This document shows positions 36,801-47,320 of a stretch of DNA of 64,000 nucleotides, in pieces. Position 1 is the first letter of the stretch. The number at the start of each line of letters is the position of its first letter. The notes under the pieces are model-generated. The model worked only from the letters and a program-made list of their open reading frames with translations, did no database searches and was not told where the DNA came from. The stretch is from Chimonanthus salicifolius (taxonomy: Eukaryota; Streptophyta; Magnoliopsida; Laurales; Calycanthaceae). A program made the position numbers and the translations under genes. The stretch covers positions 32,718,869-32,782,868 of the forward strand of contig CM023533.1 in assembly GCA_013350335.1 (NCBI GenBank), in the 5' to 3' direction.

Positions 36801-39800
36801 ATGACATTCTTCAAGAGCAGTTTGTAGACCTCTTGGCGGAAGGATTGATTCGTCCTAGCTTGAGCTCATGTGTTGTCCCTGTTTTATTAATGGCAAAGAC
36901 AGATAGCTCTTTTCATATGTGCATTAACAATCGCGCAGTTAACAACATAGCCATTCGGCTATTCGAGATTGGCCTACACCTCGGTCTGGTTCCTCAACTC
37001 AATTTTCGGTAACTTGGGACTTCTTCCTTTACTATGGTGATGATGTAGATGTTTTGCCTGATTCCAACTCGAGGATGAGTTCTTTGTAAGACCGATTGAC
37101 TGATGTAGAACACCTGATCTCACATGGATCCCACTTAGACTTTTCTTTAGTTTGTATTTTTTTTTTTTAAATTTTTTTTCCCTAATGTAATTAATTTACT
37201 TTAATTACATTTCTCCTTTTAGTATAAAAGCCTCTTAGGCTCAAATGTAAAAAAAATCAGAGTACTATTTTTGGAATCAGAGAAGAGTTATGGTTCTCTT
37301 GAAACCCCTTTGCTGTTTGTTTACCCTTTTCTCCTTTTTTTTTCCTCTCTCCCCTCGTTGTAGAGGAGTGCCTCCCTTGTCACGATGCAAACAAGGGAAC
37401 ACAGGGAAATCGGAGAGCCTGAATTGACAAAATCCAGTCGATCTTGCCACCGTTTTCCCACTGGTGCATTGATAGGAGAACGCTCTCAACTTCTCGGTCA
37501 CTCGTTGGCACCCAGCATGGTCTCCTTGACCTCCACCTCAGAGCTCCACAATCCCAACGTCCCAGGGACGCGATTTCCAGTCCATCGCCTCCCCACCGGT
37601 GGCTGAGATCCAGCCTCTCACCCCTCTTCCGATGCCTGCCAGGTTTGACGAGACTATCAGGCTGATTCGAGCATCTCGACGATGATAGGGACGATATTCC
37701 GTCCATCCTCTACATCTCCATTTGGCTGAGAAGGGTCAGAAGCGAGATTCCTTGGCTGATTGCCTACCTGGCTTCTCCGTGCCCCCTGACGAAACCTCCT
37801 CGTCGTCTCCTCGAACCACTTCAGCTGCATCACTTTTTTAACCCATTTCCCATTCGAAGCCTTCTACGTAGAAAGAACACCCCTCTTTACTTCCTATCCT
37901 CTCCTCAATGATTGGGAAAATAATATTGACCATCAGAAGCAGAAACTAATAAATACAGTATCCAGCACCTAATCCTGAATGATAGGTACTGTTTCATCTT
38001 TTCTATAGGATAATGAGAAATCATTTTGTTAGATCAGTCATTGCATTCTTGTGCCATTATGGATGTGTTCCCTTGCATCCAGGTTATCATTTAATAGTTA
38101 CTTTCCCCTGGTCATTTGCCACCGGTGGGGACCTTCCTCTGGTGCTTCACTAGATCTGAAAAATAAATGCTGTTTCTGCATAAGAGTAAGTACTTGCAGC
38201 TGCTATTAAGGAGAATCACCATTTATCACGATGAGGTTCAGCTTGTCCAGAATCCCATTCAGGCTAAATTGTAAGGAGTAATATAACTGCCAACTTACCC
38301 ATTGCAGAGGAAAATCATTATTTGTTTCAATGAGCTTGGGCTTATTAAGAATCTTATTCATGCTAAGCTGTAAAAATGAGCTAAACAAATGCAGACTTAC
38401 TAGTTGTGCATTGCTTGTGATATGTGATCCTTTATTATTAGTATTATTGCACTGATATGGTACTCTTGCATACTAAATTAATTGTCTAGGTTTCCTGCAA
38501 GATGTTAGTAGGAAAGCATATAATTTATTTTATTGTTTTCATTACATTTATTACTTTTTTCCCCTTGGGGTTGGGGGGTTGGGATCGAAGTTTGGAACTA
38601 ATAATCTTTTGCCCTAATTCCCTTATTCCAGGGAAGTGAGGATGGTGTCTCTATCCGTTGTTTATCACTTGAGGGTCATTTGGGAAAATTGGAAATTATG
38701 GGATTGAAGGCTCTCCAAGTTCTTCAGAAGATACTACGTCCTGTATCTGGGTGAGTTACATTCTCCATATTCAAAATCAGTAGAGTTTCTAAAGGTAAGA
38801 TTAAAGCGAGATTGACACTTTGTTTTGTATTGCTGATAGGGTGTCCAATACCTCTGAGGATTTTCAATTGAGGAAATGTTCAGTTTTAAGGGATGATGCC
38901 AATTCCCACCTTCAAAAGATGTGTATCCTTGCACATGCAGAACACCTTCCTTCTCATGCAATTCTATCCTTAACTGTTCAAGATCCTCGTGATGTGAAGG
39001 CCGTTGAGAGCACTCCAGTAGTAAATTCTTGTCCTGTGAATAATTTATTAGTAAATCATGATCTTAAAGAATTTGCTTCCTTGGCATCTGGTGATTCAGA
39101 AAATAGTGCAGAGGTAATATCATCATTATGGTCAAAACCTGAATTAAATAGATTTTTCTCCTCGGACAACGCATATTTGTGGGCTTCATGTGATCAGATT
39201 AAATCTCCAATGAATGAGAGTGACCTTTGCACAATGAAACATCAGAGACGCTTGGCTCACTTTTACCTTGATAATACAAAATCTGGTCAGTCAATTGCTA
39301 AAACTGAAGAGGGTCCCTTCTAGATCTTGCCCCATTTTTCTTTTAAAGAATGATGATAACAAAACAGGATCTTGCACAAGGTAAGAGTTAAACTTTACAT
39401 TACTTTACCAAAAAAAGAGTTAAACTTTTACCTTTTTTTTGGGTGGGTGGGGGGGGGGGGGTGGTGTTAGTAGGAGACTCAACTGGTGGTTCTTTGTATC
39501 CTCTACAGGTGGTCTATAATTCTCCCTTTAAGTTGGGTTAAAGCTTTCTGGGTTCCTCTTATCTCCAATGGGGCTCAGGCAATTGGTTTACGAGAGAGGC
39601 GCTGGGTTTCATGTGATGTAAGTACCCATAGCTAAATAACTTATAGAGAAATGATGACATGCAGGAGATCTGGCCTTTGTTATGGTCAGGTCTCCTGCAC
39701 CTAAGCATTTCTCTAATTAACATAGTATTTACTGATTTGCTTCTACAATGTTTATTCTTTTTCAGGATGGCATGCCATCTTTCCCTTATGATTTTCCTGA

Positions 39801-42800
39801 TTGCAAGGCATACTCAAAGTTCATGGCTGCTAAAGCTGCTGTATCAGATAATGCGGCAGATCTTCATCCTCTTGCCATGAGATCATCCAGAATTCCCGTA
39901 ACACCCCCATGGGATTGTGTTAGGCGTACTATTGAGGAAGGGTTCAATTTTTGGCAAGGACATCAGTTAATTGACAAAAGTACTCATGGCATGGAAACAG
40001 TCCCTAGTAGTTTGTTCGTCAGCTCAGACCTTGGATATCAAGATGGATCATCAATGGAGAATTCTTTTCAAGGTTTTGTAGCAAGGACATCCGATATGTT
40101 AGTAAGTCAATTGAATGAAATCCATTGTGGTAATTTGCTCTTATTCCCTCGTACAACATTGAGCAAGAAGTGTTTTTCTGAGTTGATGAATAAAGGCAGA
40201 CTTGGTTGGGCCCTGAAAAGGGACAAGAGGTTACCGAGTGATCAAAAACTATGCTTTCTGAGAGTTATTCTACACTCCTACAGGGAAGGTTCTTTTGAGG
40301 AGGGTGCTGTTGTTTGTGCACCTACTCTAACTGATTTGTCAATATGGATAAACAGGTTAGTGGGCCAATGGATCTTAAGGTTTACAAATAATTTCTGTTC
40401 TTGTGGAACTTCTTTATTATTACCATTGTTATTATTTGAAAATTAGAATTCATTACGATATTGGCATTTTTCCTAGAGGAAAAAAGCAACTAAAATAAGT
40501 CAACTATGGAAGCTCACATAGCACTCGAAACGTTATACTTGTGCGGCACCATTGTCGTTCTTGTGGGAAAATTCTTTTTACCCTTTTCATCCATTACCTC
40601 TTCTCATACACCTTGTCTTCGTTCCTACCATGTGTGTCTATATTTTAAGCCTGCCCAATTTGAATATATTTTGAATTACACCCACCCTTGGATTGAAAAC
40701 CAAGGCCTTTAGCCCCAATTTCAGTGTTGATCTTATAGGCCTTGAAAACAATAACTAGAGGGATCCTAATAAGTTGATTTATTGTGGTCTGCCTATCCTA
40801 ATGAATTGTTGTGTCCAAGTGGGCTTCATTGTTTGTCTCTTGGCAAGAAGAAGCAAAAACATATATGATTTCCTTAATAGTGGAATATACCTAATTAGAA
40901 TGTTCGTATTGGAGTTGTCAATTCATCCAACTTATTAGTCGAAAGAACAGTTTTGATCACATAATACATTTTCATTGTTTGTTTTTGGTCATGTCCCGTT
41001 TCAAGATTGATCTAAGGGAATCCCACTCATGACACTTATTTCAATCCTATTTAGGTATTTTATATACAGATGGCTCTAATGCAAATAAAATTCTCTCAAC
41101 TTTCCCTGGAAATTTTTTTTTTGAGTGGTAACAAAGACTATGAAGAAAAGGAAAGAAAAAGAGGAATCTTCCGACTCTTCACAATTTCTGTTGTTGGACT
41201 TCGTTGTCATGGTTATTTCATTATAAATTTAGCCAATCAAGCCACAGTAATTTTGTGCTTATGTATTTGATCGAGGATTTGTGCTTGTTCTTTTACTGAA
41301 ATTTCTTTTATTCTCTAAGTAACAAACTTTCGGCATGCAGGTCAGAAGAAGAGGGTGGGCTTCACATACCTCACTCCTTGGTAAAATCTTATTTCAGACA
41401 GCAACAATCTGGTAAGTTGGAACTGCAGATTCCGTCAGATCCAGTGCTCAGAGAATCCCACAGGTGGCCTATTGGCTTTGTCACTACCGGATTTGTTCGG
41501 GGAAGGTTTGTATTTCCTCTTCCATTGTCATTTTCTTTTGTATAATAACTTTTATATGGTTGTATGTTTTTTGGAGGAAACATACAACATCAACATCAGA
41601 CCAATCATAGTCTCATAGAGCAATTCTTCAGTTTACCTCCCCTCAGGTGGGATCTGCTGTTTTGTTATCAATCCGTTTGTCTTGTGGGCCTCCATCTTTA
41701 ATGGGTCACAATCACCTGATTTGAAGGTTGTATTAACTTGATTGGAGTTGCACCCTGTGAACGTGAGCCAGTTGTTTGTTTATTAGGATATGACCTTTTT
41801 TTTTTTTAAAAAAAAAAGAAATCTCAGTACGAGTTAATCCAAAATTGGGCTCAAGGGTGAATAGAAGCGAAAGCTTCACCTCACCTGTTTTGTTGTTTAA
41901 TGGGTTGAAATAAAAACACTATTTTCCTTGTGTGTGTCACATAATAAATACCGTTTTTGTTGTATGTGCAATCAACAATATATGGAGGCAGTACCAAGCC
42001 AGCGGCGGAGGGTTTCTGTGAGGCGACATTACTTGCTCAGCTGAGAGAGGAGCAGTGGTCTGAGATGCAGGAGAAGGGTAGACCTGAAATTTTTGTGCTT
42101 GTCAGGAATCTGAGGTCTACTGCCTACAGACTTGCCCTTGCAACCATCATTCTGGAACGACAGCATAATGACTTGGAATTCATGTAAGTTACCGCTTCTA
42201 TATATTCTCACCCAATTTTGTTTCCTTCTCTGGAGAGGACATTCTAAGCTAACCCGACAAGAGCTCATAGCACAATAATTGGTGTTTTCTTTGCAACCTT
42301 GAAAGTGGTTCAAGTCACGTTATTATTTCATATAGTGTTCTTTTATAACTAACAAGAAAAGGTGAAATCTATCAATGGGTTGGATAGGTTTGTAACTTAT
42401 GAGTTATTTTCTATCATTACCTCTCAAAAGAGAGAGAAATGAAAAATCAACTTTGAGTTTTTTATATTACACAAGCAATGTTTTGCAATTTTTTCTTAGC
42501 AAATATCCATGTAAAGCTCTTGTAAGATGTTTCTATTCATGCAAATCCATTTGTTAAAGAGGCAGCATGAATTCATGCAAATCCATTTTGCGTTCCACAT
42601 TCATTCCTTTCTTCACCCTTATGTGATAATGCATCCTTTCTCACGCGGATTGTCCCCAAGTTTACCCCTGCATTTGCTGTTTGCAAAGCTGGTTCATTTT
42701 CTTGGTTGTTGCAAGCGAATAATGGAATTTCCTTTGTTTGGAAACTACACCAGCGCATGATCTTGGGAGGTTGTGACCTCTGGCAACCATCGGTTTACTT

Positions 42801-45135
42801 GCCATGACCTCAGTTACAAGTTCCGGCCCAAGTCTTGCCTGAAACATAAATATAGGCAATATCCGTATTTTGTTTTCAGGAAAATCGTGTTGGATGAAAT
42901 TTGGTCAGATTTTGGCCAATTTTGCGAATATGGCTGATAAGACCCATTTATAATTTTGGCTGATAAAGTCAATATGACAAATGGGGATTCCTGAAAAAAT
43001 GATTTCGTCTGAAATTTAACTAGGGCCATGACATGTAGCAGTACCATTCTAAATTAGAAAGAGGTGGTGGATGTATCAAATAGAAAAAAGTTGCCCTCTT
43101 CATAGATTTCTAATCGTTTTGAACCATGTTCACCCATGGGTGATATGCGTTTTGGGCCCCAGGGTGGGGTCCAATTCATAGGAAGGGATGATCAGGTTCA
43201 TTGAATGTGAAAAGTTATGTTTTTTAATTGTTCAAAGAGTAAGAGTAAAAAATGAGTACGTTTTGGATGAATTTTAATTCATGGGTTCAAATTTGAGTAG
43301 GAATTCAATATATCAGTAGTATATGAATGTGAGAAAGAGAAAAATATGTTTTCAAGAACATGGTGGGCCCCAAATTAAGCTCCAAGTGGGGACATTGCAA
43401 TGGGTAACATGGCCCAAGTGAAGCTACGTCAATTGTATTTCAATGGAAAGCTCTAGTAAGACTCTCTAGTGAGACTTTATACTACAGTTTCTCCTTAAAT
43501 GGGCATTGGGTCCGTACCTTTGTAGTTATGAACTTATGATGTATTTCCTGTGTTATCTGTACTGTGATATGGGCAGCATATCTTGGACACTGGCATGATC
43601 ATTGTTCAGTAGGGCATATCAGAATTGAAGAAGATTCAAACCAACTGGTTGCCTTGCAAGAGGATCAAATGAAACCGAAGGCCGGCGAAAATGGCTATTA
43701 AATTGTTTTGCAGTCGACAGTTCAATGCAAACTAAGGCATTTGCAAGTCTGATGAAACCTATTCGCAGTTTGAGAACCGATTGATGATGTTCAATTTTCA
43801 ATACATTTTTCTTAGGCAGATTCTTACGTTGTTTTTGTAGAAGATTATTAGATTAGCAGTACTCTACAAAATTGAGCGTTAGTGATGAGAAGAAGGCAAA
43901 TAGATAGGTCATGATATAGAAAAGTAGCACTAATGTTGCTTAGGGTTGTTTGAAAATGTGTATTATAAACTGAAAGCAGCTTTAATTTGAAGAATTGAAG
44001 CCTTACAAATAGAAAGTATAAAGAGATGAGGAAGGTATTCAAGAACTTGAATTAAGAGATTTATGCGTGACAAACCATGGAAGGCATTTCATGTCATTTA
44101 ATCCAAATGCATTGGAATTAGGTAATTTTACCTCTAACTTTGATATATTTAAAATGAATGGTTAGAGATTGTTATTCTAAATTTTGATTTAAAAAAATCT
44201 AGAATATGGTTGGTTCTATAATTCATATGTCATGTTAATAAAAGTGTAATAGCAGAATTCATGTGAATTAGACCACTCAACCTATCCACAATGAAGAAAT
44301 AGACCACACATTTGAACTTAACAAGATGTTTTGCACGAGTTAGGTTGGCCCACAATGGTCTTTCTTTATCTTGATTGTTAATAAGCACATGTTAATATCG
44401 ACATGTGACAGAGTTGTTAGTTTGTAGGGGTGTAAGTTGGGCTGGGTTTTCACCTAAACAGCATGTCTCGACCTAAGAAATCAGTGGCTGAATTATGTAT
44501 TTGTAAATTTTAGATTGAGAAAAAAATTTGTACGGAATTCAGATCGAGTTGAACTAAAAAATTTAAAATTAACTCGATCTGATCCATCCCTGAGTTCTAA
44601 GAAATATAAAATATTTGTTATTAATTTTTTTCCTCAAATTTGGATTTAAAATGGGTCGGATAGTCAGGGCTAGCAACATAGGTCGGGTTGGGTTGAGCAA
44701 TTCGAACTACCAACTGGGGTTGGATTAGGTCAGTTTCAATATTTTTTGATATGGGTTGAGTTGCCCGTGTTTCAACCCTATTAGATTGATAATTCTTTCC
44801 ATTCATTGGTGCCTTAGTGTTTTTTTTATTATTATTATTTACTTTGAGGAATCATATTAAAGATTTGTATAATTTAGTTTAGTTTCTTGCATATTAAGTT
44901 TCAAATCTATTTAACAATTTAAACCTAGGTACTTTTTATTTATTTTTCATAATCTCCTGACAAACCAAATTGCCCAATGCACACGTGTGGCTGTTAGCTG
45001 CCATTGATTTTAACTTTTTCAACTTTCAGACCAAAACATACGGCAAGCCTACTTGATTCACTGGCCCAGGACTGTCGATCAAAAGAATTATATGTGAAAA
45101 GTCGTGCAAAATCTGTGAAAAATTTTCATGGATGA
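21104..45135 (+). CDS. POP1: POP1, large protein subunit of RNase P / RNase MRP (frameshifted in exon 6)
   Basis: There are eleven coding exons: 21104-21543, 24505-24601, 25648-25749, 25846-26067, 38632-38750, 38840-39380, 39509-39617, 39766-40355, 41341-41505, 41992-42183 and 45030-45135. Together they give about 893 residues, in the range of plant POP1. The N-terminal POP1 domain covers about residues 15-290 (NVQKFAESRGPELESLHSII, KRLRTHLWHAKRFEMTK, QVWVWMHAAAF). The POPLD region is about 507-570 (WSIILPLSWVKAFWVPLISN). The conserved C-terminal part includes SHRWPIGFVTTGFVRG and LVRNLRSTAYRLALATI. POP1 acts in the nucleus and nucleolus in tRNA and rRNA processing. Two oddities appear: one extra base in the CCC run near 39315-39317 shifts the frame and would stop translation at 39323, and exon 2 appears to end at GAG|GC rather than GT. 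All other junctions are GT-AG with matching phase. Intron 4 is 12.6 kb. The gene may be functional with a sequence error, or an early pseudogene. Confidence 0.88.
22024..23283 (+). mobile_element. 5'-truncated L1-like LINE in POP1 intron 1
   Basis: A perfect 18-bp duplication (AATACATCTTATATGATC) flanks it at 22006-22023 and 23284-23301. The 3' end is ATGAACCATTTCAAAAAAAC with an A-rich tail. Frames with stops and shifts encode the C-terminal part of a plant LINE reverse transcriptase: KIGNFGWVVNPAHRIWHEL-like, DDTGSFSVKSFFSY, PKIWSSKAPSRAISF, then a zf-RVT-type segment with ESNHLLIHCPFS (about 22640-22820). The element is 1260 bp and clearly dead. Short open frames here are its fragments. 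Confidence 0.88.
26188..26369 (-). mobile_element. tRNA-derived SINE in POP1 intron 4
   Basis: It is flanked by a 15-bp direct repeat, GGCATTGGCATGGAA at 26173-26187 and GGCATTGGTATGGAA at 26370-26384 (one mismatch). On the minus strand it starts with a tRNA-like head: an A-box-like GGATAACTCAACTGGCAG, then a B-box-like AAGTTCAAGTCCCG about 35 bp later. It ends in an A/T-rich tail (TAAAAAATAAAAT). Its length of 182 bp fits plant SINEs. Which SINE family it belongs to was not determined. Confidence 0.8.
26700..27770 (-). mobile_element. degenerate LINE fragment: zf-RVT and RNase H-like region
   Basis: On the minus strand, about 27690-27590 encodes a zf-RVT segment (DDDLSCPLCGDKLELSSHLF, with CPLC and a downstream HLFLSC). 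About 27200-26890 encodes an RNase H-like stretch (VEIYCDSKGKVL, then AELLAIRAALRFF, then PWRLEHNFREIKRL and SLRHVNK). This order matches the C-terminal end of plant LINE polyproteins. An A-rich tail on the minus strand (T-rich 26708-26760 on the plus strand) fits the 3' end. Many stops are present. No TSD was identified. Confidence 0.7.
27800..27842. repeat. (CT)n microsatellite
   Basis: An uninterrupted CT run of about 43 bp in POP1 intron 4, directly beside the LINE fragment. Confidence 0.95.
28758..31252 (-). pseudogene. hAT transposase (TTF-type zinc finger, DUF4371, hAT dimerisation domain), inactivated
   Basis: Reading starts at ATG 31252 (MSTRKYPSGHEKRKK). Then come a TTF-like zinc-finger segment (VFCFCCKLFN, about 30745-30700), a DUF4371 / RNase H-fold core (FSIILDCTPDISHEEQM; GQGYDNGSNMKGKHKRVQ; CGCHSLNLAL, about 30680-29880), a helical insertion (29590-29084) and the C-terminal hAT dimerisation domain (LTVASAERSFSKLKLIKS, 29033-28850). 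This order matches plant proteins annotated as zinc finger MYM-type 1-like. In-frame stops lie at 30995-30997, 30830-30832, 29810-29812 and 29711-29713, and there is a further stop and frameshift between about 29084 and 29033. The enzyme cannot be made as one protein, so the element is not autonomous now. Confidence 0.9.
32237..32742. repeat. duplicated ~150-bp segment inside the hAT element
   Basis: Copies at about 32237-32385 and 32595-32742 share TGGTCCTTCC..CCAATTTTTTG, CCATCCCAGACATAGCAG and TTTTCCTTCCATGCCCAAAC, with scattered differences. They lie in the part of the hAT that does not encode transposase and may be captured host DNA. No gene could be recognised in them. Confidence 0.7.
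34140..34530. repeat. GC-rich, CpG-rich reiterated block near the hAT right end
   Basis: About 390 bp with far higher GC content than the surroundings, built from loose reiterations of GCGGGACGC / GGACGCGTGCGG. It lies 80-470 bp from the right terminus on the transposase 5' side. In hAT elements, subterminal repeats often bind the transposase, so that role is plausible but inferred. Open frames on both strands here are low-complexity shadows. Confidence 0.75.
35199..35937 (+). repeat. 5' LTR of the gypsy element
   Basis: It begins TGATGTAGAGAATGCC and ends CTGCATCA. It matches the 3' LTR along most of its length, with many substitutions and small indels (for example near 35245 against 37150), so the insertion is not recent. 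Confidence 0.88.
35940..35951 (+). promoter_or_regulatory. primer-binding site, initiator Met tRNA type
   Basis: TGGTATCAGAGC lies two bases after the 5' LTR end. This 12-mer is the standard plant retrotransposon PBS complementary to the 3' end of initiator Met tRNA. It fixes the LTR boundary and the element's orientation. Confidence 0.92.
37101..37832 (+). repeat. 3' LTR of the gypsy element
   Basis: It begins TGATGTAGAACACCTG and ends CAGCTGCATCA, directly followed by the CTTTT duplication. It corresponds to 35199-35937. Confidence 0.88.
39441..39466 (+). repeat. poly-G tract in POP1 intron 6
   Basis: GGGTGGGTGGG is followed by a long G run and GTGGTG. It could form a G-quadruplex and is a typical place for sequencing or assembly error. 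It lies about 120 bp after the exon 6 frameshift but is itself intronic. Confidence 0.85.
43110..43430. repeat. dispersed repeat in POP1 intron 10, also present in the PPR intron
   Basis: This segment shares ordered similarity with about 51690-52015: CACCCATGGGTGA / GCCCATGAGCAATGG, then GGTTCATTGAATGTGAAAAG / GGTCCATTGAATTTGAAAAG, AGAGTAAAAAATGAG, TTTTGGATGAATTTTAAT and a GGGGACAT..CCAAGTGAAG end. No termini or coding were recognised, so the class is unknown. Confidence 0.6.
44425..44780. mobile_element. hAT-like MITE in POP1 intron 10
   Basis: The ends are TAGGGGTGTAAGTTGGGC and, inverted, TAGGGTTGAAACACGGGC. Near-perfect 8-bp duplications, TTAGTTTG at 44417-44424 and TTAGATTG at 44781-44788, flank it. 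The length is 356 bp with no coding. The termini resemble those near 12043 and 49094. Confidence 0.65.
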
Positions 45136-45960
45136 TATCCACTGTTTTTACTGAAAATGTCTGTATCAATATTCTACCAATGTTAATTTAAATTATACAA
45201 CTGAAAAATACTACACTCGTTCATTCTACCGCTGTTAATTTAAATTATATATTTTGAATCTAAAATAAATGATTACCACTTATAAAAGTAGTTAGAACCC
45301 ATCACCTGCTATAAGAAGGTATTGCGACCGAAGAATTTTTTTTATCTAGAAAACAAATCCACTTTTGCTATTTTATTAAAAGAAAACTCCTATGAACCAT
45401 TCCTCCTTAATAATTTTAACGCTATGTGATTGATAAAAATGTTTAAAAAAATATTAAATTTTAAAATTATATCTTTTTATATCCTATATAAATACGATAA
45501 ATTATTTGATTGGTGTCTTTAATTAATTCTTAAAAATTAATTAACCACGACTTTTTTATGTTAATTTAGAAATATAACTAACATAATTTTAAAATAAGTA
45601 CAGCAACTTTCTATAAAAAAGAAGGCAGAAAGGATAAAAAAAAAATCCAGTAACGCGTAGTAGTATATCAGTAATCGCTCCACCATTAGTTCAATTGAAG
45701 AAAATGATTCATACAAATTCAGAGAATGGAAGTAAGAGAAATGGAGACCATATAAAAGCAGAACAGAGACAGATCATAAAGCACAAGAGAAGACGAACGG
45801 ATGAAAATCCAAAGCAAAAAGAGGTAGTGACAGACAGAAGAACAAGCAAGAGCAGTTTTTGTTATAATTTGTTGACTAGAATTGGAGTGGCAGTCAACAC
45901 GGAGGGAGAAGAGCAACAGCAGAAGCAGCAGTCAGACCTAAGTCCTTTTTATTAGGTTAA
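45136..45960. other. intergenic region between two convergent genes
   Basis: This is the 3' flank shared by POP1 (plus) and the minus-strand gene ending at 45961. A plus-strand frame at 45695-45955 is lysine-rich and has no recognisable domain; it is most likely antisense to the 3' UTR of the minus-strand gene. Nothing else is supported. Confidence 0.5.
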
Positions 45961-47320
45961 TCAACTTAATGATCTGACCTTGTTTGTTCTCTTTTTTGAT
46001 GCTGATTTGCTTTTAGGAAGAGAGGAGGAAGGATCGAATGAAGATGAGGCGCCAATGGTATGGAGATCATTGCTGGCTGCCAGCAACTCATTCGCTGATT
46101 TCAGTGTCTCGATCGACTGGATCGGACATTCCTGCCACTCCAATTCTTTGAGATCTTCCTTCACCTGATCAATTGAGAGGATCGCAGAGAAGGTGCTCTC
46201 CAGCAGCGTTGATCGCTGTGGTGGTAGCAGCGGCTCAACTGAGTTCAAGGCACGGATGAGGTTCTTCTGATGAAGAAAGAGATCAATTGCAAATGAATGA
46301 TCAGAGAAGATTATGATGACAAATACAATAGCTACAGCAACGATAATGAGATCAGAGGATCTGATATCTTACTTTGGGACCGGGAACTTTCATGAATCCA
46401 TGCATCGAGATGATCTGAAAAAGGAAAGGAGGATGACGTTTTAGAAACTGATCACAAATAAATTTTCCTAAAATTGGAAATGCAGAGGGAGAAAGAGGTT
46501 AGAGATGTCAATGAAGATGAAATTGTGATCGCCTTTTTCTCTCCTCTATTTTACATTGATCATCTATAATTCCAATTTCAAGTAGATCTTCAAGAAGCTC
46601 CGTTTTGTTTCAGATCATAATCAAAGAGTACTCTTCTTGAAAATGCAAATGCAAAGGTAAATAGCAAACAGAGAGTGAATATTTGCTGAAATGATCAGGA
46701 AATTACTGAAACAGAGCTCAAATTTGCATAAGTAATTTCAAGATATTTATTGAATTGGTCTGGAACTTGAAATTATGTGCCGACGAGAGTTAGATCCTCG
46801 CAATTCAATATTGTTGTTCTTTTTCTCCCCGCATCCGCAACATCTACATTTTCAATCTGAAGTAGACTGGATTCATTTCCAATCATAATCTAAAGACCTT
46901 CTTCTTCAAATTGGAAAATGTAAATACAGAAAGAGATCAGAGATGTTGCAGAAATGTGCTAGACCTTGAGACTAATCAGAGTAATTTTTCCCATTCTTTT
47001 CCAGATTTCTTCTCTATCCTCAAGATCAGTTGAATTGAAATTTCTCAAAACAGCTTATGTTCATTCATGATTTTCGATTCAGAGACGATATTTTTTTAAA
47101 TTTCAGGTTAAAATATAAACAGAATCCACTTGCTGAAATCGGAGAAAATGCAGATGTGATGAAATGACCTGGTGAAAGCACAGGTGAAGGAGAGACGAAT
47201 GGAAAGAAGAGAACGTACCTGACTGAGGCGTTTGCAGGTGAGATGGGTGTTTTGAGGGTTTTCATAGAAAGCAAGGTAATCTTCCAGACTCAACTTCGTC
47301 TTTCTTCCTTCAACTCCCAT
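45961..47320 (-). CDS. uncharacterised conserved plant protein, 149 aa
   Basis: Three exons, 47219-47320, 46373-46414 and 45961-46266, are joined by GT-AG introns at phase 0, giving 149 residues. The start is MGVEGRKTKLSLEDYLAFY. The tiny 42-bp middle exon encodes IISMHGFMKVPGPK. Exon 3 begins KNLIRALNSVEPLLPPQRST, continues with an acidic helix-like stretch (IDQVKEDLKELEWQECPIQS) and ends in a Ser/Lys-rich basic tail. From memory, the pattern SLEDYL .. I(I)xMHG(F) .. DLxxLxWQEC occurs in a family of short plant proteins of unknown function, so I believe this is real. No catalytic motif, membrane segment or signal peptide is seen. The basic C-terminus could suggest nucleic-acid or chromatin association, but that is a guess. 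It converges on POP1. Confidence 0.75.

Larger units (their letters stand above)
35199..37832 (+). mobile_element. internally deleted Ty3/gypsy LTR retrotransposon in POP1 intron 4
   Basis: Two LTRs of about 735 bp (35199-35937 and 37101-37832) start TGATGTAGA and end GCTGCATCA. A perfect 5-bp duplication, CTTTT, flanks the whole at 35194-35198 and 37833-37837. A primer-binding site complementary to initiator Met tRNA follows the 5' LTR. The 1.16-kb interior retains only a gag start (about 35955), a protease C-terminal piece (LLGCPWQFDVDAIHRG, about 36430-36500) and the start of reverse transcriptase (HIDLVLGAS and HYR, then DLLAEGLIRPSLSSCVVPVL, about 36735-36955), with frameshifts. The rest of RT, RNase H and integrase is missing. 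The gypsy assignment rests on the RT motif. Confidence 0.9.

Noticed and set aside
45695..45955. 86-residue lysine-rich plus-strand frame
   Set aside because: There are no recognisable homologous blocks, and it overlaps the expected 3' UTR of the minus-strand gene at 45961-47320.
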